From: Bacillota bacterium
GTDB lineage: Bacteria > Bacillota > Bacilli > Desulfuribacillales > Desulfuribacillaceae
Length of the DNA stretch: 64,000 nucleotides
Assembly (NCBI GenBank): GCA_023388635.1
Contig: JAEWFW010000016.1
Coordinates: 124,001-188,000, forward strand
Direction of reading: 5' to 3'
Part shown: in pieces, positions 60,363-64,000 of the stretch
Position numbering within the stretch: the first letter of the stretch is position 1
How the letters are laid out: the number at the start of each line of letters is the position of its first letter
Position numbers and translations under genes: made by a program
The notes under the pieces: model-generated
Databases searched by the model: none
Told to the model about the DNA's origin: nothing
Seen by the model: the letters and a program-made list of their open reading frames with translations, nothing else

Positions 60363-60776
60363 TTAATCTTGATTGCCGCAATTATGTCCATGGTCGTCGT
60401 GATGGTTGCCACAATTATGTCCATCACCATGGTGGTGCTCACCGTGGTGATTGCACACGACATTCGGGTTATATTTCAGGCTATCACTCAGTAAGTCAGC
60501 TACAGCCTGGTCCGCGTCACCACTGACACCACCATACAGCTCAATACCTGCTTCGGCAAGAGCGCGTTTTGCTCCATTGCCAATGCCGCCACAGATCAGC
60601 GTGTTGATACCACCCTCTTTCAAAATGCCAGCCAACGCGCCGTGACCGTTACCATTTGTGTCAACGACGGAAGTCATCTGAATCTTGCCGTTCTCTATAT
60701 CATAGACCTTAAATTGTTCTGTATGCCCAAAGTGCTGAAACACATTTCCGTCTTTATATGTCACTGCAATCTTCAT
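60363..60776 (-). CDS. Dinitrogenase iron-molybdenum cofactor (NifX/NafY-like) family protein with His/Cys tail
   Basis: A 137-aa protein whose first about 100 residues have the NifX-like RNase-H-type fold: KIAVTYKDGNVFQHFGHTEQFKVYDIENGKI, then LICGGIGNGAKRALAEAGIELYGG. The last 30 residues are a metal-binding tail with nine His and four Cys-Gly/Asn units (GHNCGN appears twice). Such proteins carry Fe-S or Fe-Mo-type clusters; no nitrogenase genes are near. It overlaps the start of its tail neighbour: the NBP35 gene stop is four bases inside it. Confidence 0.88.
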   Translation of the reverse strand: MKIAVTYKDGNVFQHFGHTEQFKVYDIENGKIQMTSVVDTNGNGHGALAGILKEGGINTLICGGIGNGAKRALAEAGIELYGGVSGDADQAVADLLSDSLKYNPNVVCNHHGEHHHGDGHNCGNHHDDHGHNCGNQD

Positions 60777-61633
60777 TTTTTCGCCTCCATTTTCTCAATG
60801 ATCCCGGTTAACTCGTTCAAACCATCACCTTCAAACATCTCTATGGTTCCTGCATCGGTAGCGGCTGCCAATTGCGGATTGATGGGCAGTTTACACACAA
60901 CATCAATACCATGTTTCTCGGCGATCTCTTCCACATGACTCTCACCAAAAATAGTATGTTCACCCTCGCAATCAGGGCATTTGAAATAACTCAAATTTTC
61001 TACAAGAGCAAGTACGGGGATATCCATCCTAGCTGCCATGTTCACGGCTTTTTCGACGATCATTCCAACTAATTTCTGCGGTAACGTGACAATCACGATT
61101 CCATCGAGTGGAATCGTCTGAAAAACTGTCAGCGGTACGTCCCCTGTTCCGGGTGGAAGGTCGACAAACATATAGTCAATATCTCCCCAAACCACATCCG
61201 TCCAGAACTGTTTAACTGTTCCGGCAATAATCGGACCACGCGAAATTACCGGATCAGTGTCGTTTTCCAATAACAGATTGGTGGACATAATGGAAATGCC
61301 CGTTTTGCTTTTTGCCGGGAGCATGCCGAATTCATTGCCTCTTACTCTTTCTTTAACGCCAAAAGCACGAGGAACCGAAGGTCCCGTCACATCCGCATCC
61401 AAAATAGCTGTTTGATATCCAGCCCTTTGCATCGAAACCGCCAGCAACGAAGTAACTAATGTCTTTCCTACGCCGCCCTTACCGCTTACTACACCAATGA
61501 CCTTACCTATGTTAGAAAACTTATTTGGCGATTCCAAAAAACTATTCGTTTTTTTGTCCGTGCAACTTTCCACTTCGCAACCGGAGCAACCTTGTTCACA
61601 TTGTTCACTCAATGTTGATCCCTTCCTTTTCAT
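60773..61633 (-). CDS. Mrp/NBP35-type iron-sulfur carrier ATPase
   Basis: P-loop ATPase (286 aa) of the Mrp/NBP35/ApbC group that carries and transfers Fe-S clusters. The N-terminal cysteine set CEQGCSGCEVESC resembles NBP35. The deviant Walker A is VVSGKGGVGKTLVTSLL, with DADVTGPSVPRAFGV, DLPPGTGDVPLTVFQ and NLSYFKCPDCEGEHTIFG (CxxC for cluster binding). ATG 61633 is five bases after the DUF134 stop. It is followed by the NifX-like gene, a frequent partnership in anaerobes. Confidence 0.92.
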   Translation of the reverse strand: MKRKGSTLSEQCEQGCSGCEVESCTDKKTNSFLESPNKFSNIGKVIGVVSGKGGVGKTLVTSLLAVSMQRAGYQTAILDADVTGPSVPRAFGVKERVRGNEFGMLPAKSKTGISIMSTNLLLENDTDPVISRGPIIAGTVKQFWTDVVWGDIDYMFVDLPPGTGDVPLTVFQTIPLDGIVIVTLPQKLVGMIVEKAVNMAARMDIPVLALVENLSYFKCPDCEGEHTIFGESHVEEIAEKHGIDVVCKLPINPQLAAATDAGTIEMFEGDGLNELTGIIEKMEAKK

Positions 61634-61637
61634 TTTA

Positions 61638-61970
61638 TTAATTTCTCCGTCTACAGCAACCGTTGCCACAGGATGGATTGTGGTGCTCACAAAACCGTAC
61701 GTCCCCGCCGCCAATTTTCAGAGAGCGTCCCCGGACGATGCATTGTGCTAACTTTTCCCTGGCACTGGCATAAATAGCTTGCACCGTGGTGCGGGCAACT
61801 TCCATTTGTTCCGAGCATTGTTCTTGTGTCAGTCCTTCTAAATCAATCAGGCGTATGACCTCGTATTCATCCAAGGTCATCGTGATTACTTGCCCATCCC
61901 CTTCGCACGGCTTGAAACTTGTACACCGGGGGCGTGAGCATACACGCCGATGTTTTCGTGGTCTTGGCAC
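61638..61970 (-). CDS. DUF134 family predicted DNA-binding protein
   Basis: A 110-aa protein with the DUF134 opening PRPRKHRRVCSRPRCTSFKP and a sigma-70-region-4-like helix-turn-helix (EYEVIRLIDLEGLTQEQCSEQMEVARTTVQAIYASAREK). It ends in a Cys/His-rich tail (CEHHNPSCGNGCC). GTG 61970 is favoured because GAGGTG is well placed and family proteins start at PRPRK. It is likely to regulate its own Fe-S carrier operon. Confidence 0.9.
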   Translation of the reverse strand: MPRPRKHRRVCSRPRCTSFKPCEGDGQVITMTLDEYEVIRLIDLEGLTQEQCSEQMEVARTTVQAIYASAREKLAQCIVRGRSLKIGGGDVRFCEHHNPSCGNGCCRRRN

Positions 61971-62139
61971 CGCTTCACCTCGCTTCACTATACCGAGTTA
62001 TTAACATATGTCAAAAATTATTATATGCCTTTTCTGACATTTGTCAATAACAAAAATAAACGAACTAAAATTGAATTGGCTATTCTACAGTAGGAAATTT
62101 CATAGTTTTATAAGTGGATATCTTCTGAACTATAAAAAA

Positions 62140-62187
62140 CACTAGCGTTACATAAAGATGGACGAAATCCATTATGCGACGCTAGTG
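62140..62187 (-). terminator. Large terminator after the polyferredoxin-like gene
   Basis: CACTAGCGT and ACGCTAGTG form the outer stem, with a nested ATGGA/TCCAT hairpin, followed by TTTTTTATAG on the minus strand. Confidence 0.8.
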
Positions 62188-62212
62188 CTTTTTATACTTT
62201 TCTTTATTTTTC

Positions 62213-63370
62213 TTATATCTTCCTATACCTTTCTTTCGCTTGGCACATCGCACATTGCACACTACTCTCCGAAGCGACAAACTCTTTCCTACAATCGGCG
62301 CACACATTCGTATGTTCCTTGGCAATGCTGATTTTCCCCATTATCAGGGATTCCAGCGGTACGGATTGTAACTGTATACTTTTGTGGTAACAGACATCGA
62401 CACACATGTTACAAGCATAACACCGGTCGGTGTTTAAAAGGATTTCGCTTCCTTCACGATATTCCAACGCACCTGTCGGACAAAGCGTTGTACATGCTTT
62501 ACAGAAATAACATATCCCCTCTATGCGCGGTTGCTGCAAGAGACGAACTTCGTTTGCCGATGTTTGCACTTTCTCATATACGTATTTTTTCAGAATCTCA
62601 ATGCGGTCAAGGGACAGATCGTCACTTGCTCTGCTTTGCGGAGTGATGCTAGGCTTTGTATCACCGCTCTCACTATCATCGCCGCCTGTAAAGTTTTTCA
62701 AAACTGCCTGTGGCACACTTTTAAATCCGCCGAAAAACGAACCGATGAACGCCCGTTTCTGCATATCGATCTCTTGTGGCTCTCTACTGACTTGCATCTT
62801 TTCTTGCCGCTTTACCTGTTTATCCGCACGTATGATATTATTTGCCGATAAAGAAGCCTGTTCAACTAATTGATCGACTTGCCGCATGCGGCTGTTATAT
62901 ACATCCAATCCGGTATGGACATCGCAATGACGGCACTGTTCTTCCGTGTATACCATGTGAACAGGGAACGGATATAGACGCATGACTAATAACAGTTCCG
63001 GCATCAGCGCACCGATACACGGAATCGTAATACATTTTTCATCAACAGATGAATTGCGTCGACAACTGATGTTGACTACGCCATCATTTTTATATATCCG
63101 CTCTATCTTATCCAATAACACTATAATATTCGGTTCTTTTAAAGACAGCGCTTCTGTAGGGCATACCGATGCACAAAGACCGCATTCTAGGCAATTGTCT
63201 GATAGAATGACCTTATCCTTTGTAAACTTAATTCTTTTCTGTGGACAGATGTCTTGGCATTGGCTGCATTTGCTCAAAGGCGAGCGTATTTTTGCGCATT
63301 GCTGACTTCTTACATCGACGGAAGCCATTTTATCGACAATAAAATTTGCCATTTTCTCAAAATTGATCAT
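62213..63370 (-). CDS. Polyferredoxin-type protein with C-terminal zinc ribbon
   Basis: A 385-aa Fe-S protein. The N-terminal clusters are CSQCQDICP (about 35-43) and CLECGLCASVCP (about 60-71). Later ones are CYFCKACTTLCP (about 287-298) and CYACNMCVDVCY (about 317-328). The tail has CADCRKEF...CAMC (about 355-375), a zinc-ribbon or rubredoxin-like site. The middle contains a further Cys-rich part (CRHCD) and a polar linker (about 180-250). No signal peptide or twin-arginine leader is present, so it is cytoplasmic. It lies 25 bases after a TorD-family gene and is probably an electron-transfer or assembly partner of a molybdoenzyme system encoded past the right edge. Confidence 0.85.
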   Translation of the reverse strand: MINFEKMANFIVDKMASVDVRSQQCAKIRSPLSKCSQCQDICPQKRIKFTKDKVILSDNCLECGLCASVCPTEALSLKEPNIIVLLDKIERIYKNDGVVNISCRRNSSVDEKCITIPCIGALMPELLLVMRLYPFPVHMVYTEEQCRHCDVHTGLDVYNSRMRQVDQLVEQASLSANNIIRADKQVKRQEKMQVSREPQEIDMQKRAFIGSFFGGFKSVPQAVLKNFTGGDDSESGDTKPSITPQSRASDDLSLDRIEILKKYVYEKVQTSANEVRLLQQPRIEGICYFCKACTTLCPTGALEYREGSEILLNTDRCYACNMCVDVCYHKSIQLQSVPLESLIMGKISIAKEHTNVCADCRKEFVASESSVQCAMCQAKERYRKI

Positions 63371-63395
63371 CTGCGTGTCCCCTCGTCACCCACAT

Positions 63396-64000
63396 TTATA
63401 TCGACGATATGATCTCTTCGATAACTTCTGCATCTAAATGAATCATTTTAGACAATAATGCCGACATATGCGGGTAAAATTCTGTTCTATTACCATTCTG
63501 CATCAATTTTGCAAATTCATCAACCCATTGCAGCATATGTTTTTGAAGGAAATTTTGCTGATCTGTTAAAACCTTCTTTACCGTCTCTGTATTCCCTTGC
63601 TCAAACTCCCGTTGTGCGAGCTCAGCCAAATGGTACATAAAGTCTAATTCCAAAGCGAGATGGTCATCGGCTTCATGGGGATAGTTTGCCGGCAAAAATT
63701 CATATTCCAGATACGCATGCCGCACTTCTAACGTACTTTCTTGAAATAGCTTCCGCTCTTTGTTGCGGTACACAGACTCCCAAGGCGGTGCCGGCAACTT
63801 ATGCGGTCCAATGAAATAATATGTGTATTCTGATTTTAATGCCTCCGTGATGTTCTCCGGTTCATTCTCTACCTTACTCTTTAACTTCTCTAATACGTCG
63901 TGATGACCGAATTTGCCTCCATCTTTGTCCTGGAACAAAAGATCACAGGATTCCAATGTGTGTTCATTTGTCACAATCTTCATCAATTCTAAATCCGGTT
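63396..64000 (-). CDS. TorD/DmsD-family chaperone (partial, runs off right edge)
   Basis: Molybdoenzyme maturation chaperone. The family pattern YTYYFIGPHKLPAPPWESVYR, then EYEFLPANYPHEADDHLALELDFMYHL (the P.(E)PDDH..ELEFM signature) is clear. The frame stays open past the apparent ATG at about 63983 to the last base, reading PDLELMKIV. That matches the usual PDxELL start of a TorD helix, so the true N-terminus lies outside the window. The gene is probably in an operon with an outside molybdoenzyme and the following Fe-S gene. Confidence 0.88.
   Translation of the reverse strand, partial: PDLELMKIVTNEHTLESCDLLFQDKDGGKFGHHDVLEKLKSKVENEPENITEALKSEYTYYFIGPHKLPAPPWESVYRNKERKLFQESTLEVRHAYLEYEFLPANYPHEADDHLALELDFMYHLAELAQREFEQGNTETVKKVLTDQQNFLQKHMLQWVDEFAKLMQNGNRTEFYPHMSALLSKMIHLDAEVIEEIISSI

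Overview
The window reads as a chromosomal segment of a strictly anaerobic, respiratory bacterium of the Firmicutes. I favour a Negativicutes member (Sporomusa/Selenomonas-like). The reasons are moderate GC, strong AGGAGG-type ribosome binding sites, the argS-DUF1934 and pdaD-speE groupings, type III glutamine synthetase, lipoprotein-type NrfA, ferredoxin-dependent 2-oxoacid oxidoreductase and a complete-looking anaerobic (cbi-type) cobalamin pathway. The genus is inference. I saw no rRNA, tRNA, CRISPR array, insertion sequence or prophage gene. Most genes lie on the minus strand.

Layout. 1-5.5 kb: a polysulfide/thiosulfate/selenate-reductase-like molybdoenzyme operon (psrA-psrB-psrC, a TorD chaperone, a small lipoprotein, and a rhodanese lipoprotein running off the left edge). 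5.8-8.2 kb: YeeE/YedE transporter, divergent LysR regulator and TusA-like protein, a sulfur/selenium module. 8.3-10.3 kb: REC-GGDEF response regulator and an orphan MetQ lipoprotein. 10.5-14.2 kb: argS, DUF1934, speE and pyruvoyl arginine decarboxylase. 14.4-17 kb: class A PBP and a SLAP-like secreted protein. 17-19.7 kb: zinc-type ABC importer. 19.9-21.9 kb: nrfHA with a palindromic CRP/FNR-family site. 22-29.5 kb: one probable operon metN-metI-paaK-aminotransferase-porGDAB. 29.8-33.7 kb: a second nrfA without nrfH, and glnN. 33.9-41.97 kb: small and accessory genes (LppM lipoprotein, GIY-YIG protein with an apparent ATA start, zinc-ribbon protein, VTT membrane protein, permuted-papain hydrolase, heterodimeric ABC exporter, SPFH protein plus a 52-residue Arc-like protein).

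42-59.7 kb is a 17-gene cobalamin operon (cobT, cbiA-cbiD fusion, cbiE, cbiT, cbiL, cbiF, cbiG, cbiH, cbiJ, cbiC, cobU, cbiP, cbiB, cobO, cobS, pduX-like, cobD, cobC). It is preceded by a promoter, a cobalamin riboswitch and an intrinsic terminator. It covers the route from cobalt-precorrin-2 to adenosylcobalamin but contains no cobaltochelatase or cobalt transporter. 59.8-64 kb holds a Gre-domain protein with an upstream overlapping mini-ORF, a DUF134/NBP35-type ATPase/NifX-like set, a polyferredoxin-type Fe-S protein and a second TorD-family chaperone cut by the right edge. That last pair suggests another molybdoenzyme operon outside the window.

The metabolic picture is anaerobic respiration on sulfur/selenium oxyanions and nitrite, amino-acid oxidation through 2-oxoacid:ferredoxin oxidoreductase, and B12 synthesis under riboswitch control. 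Most product names rest on motif recognition. Start sites were chosen from ribosome-binding-site spacing and overlap with neighbours.
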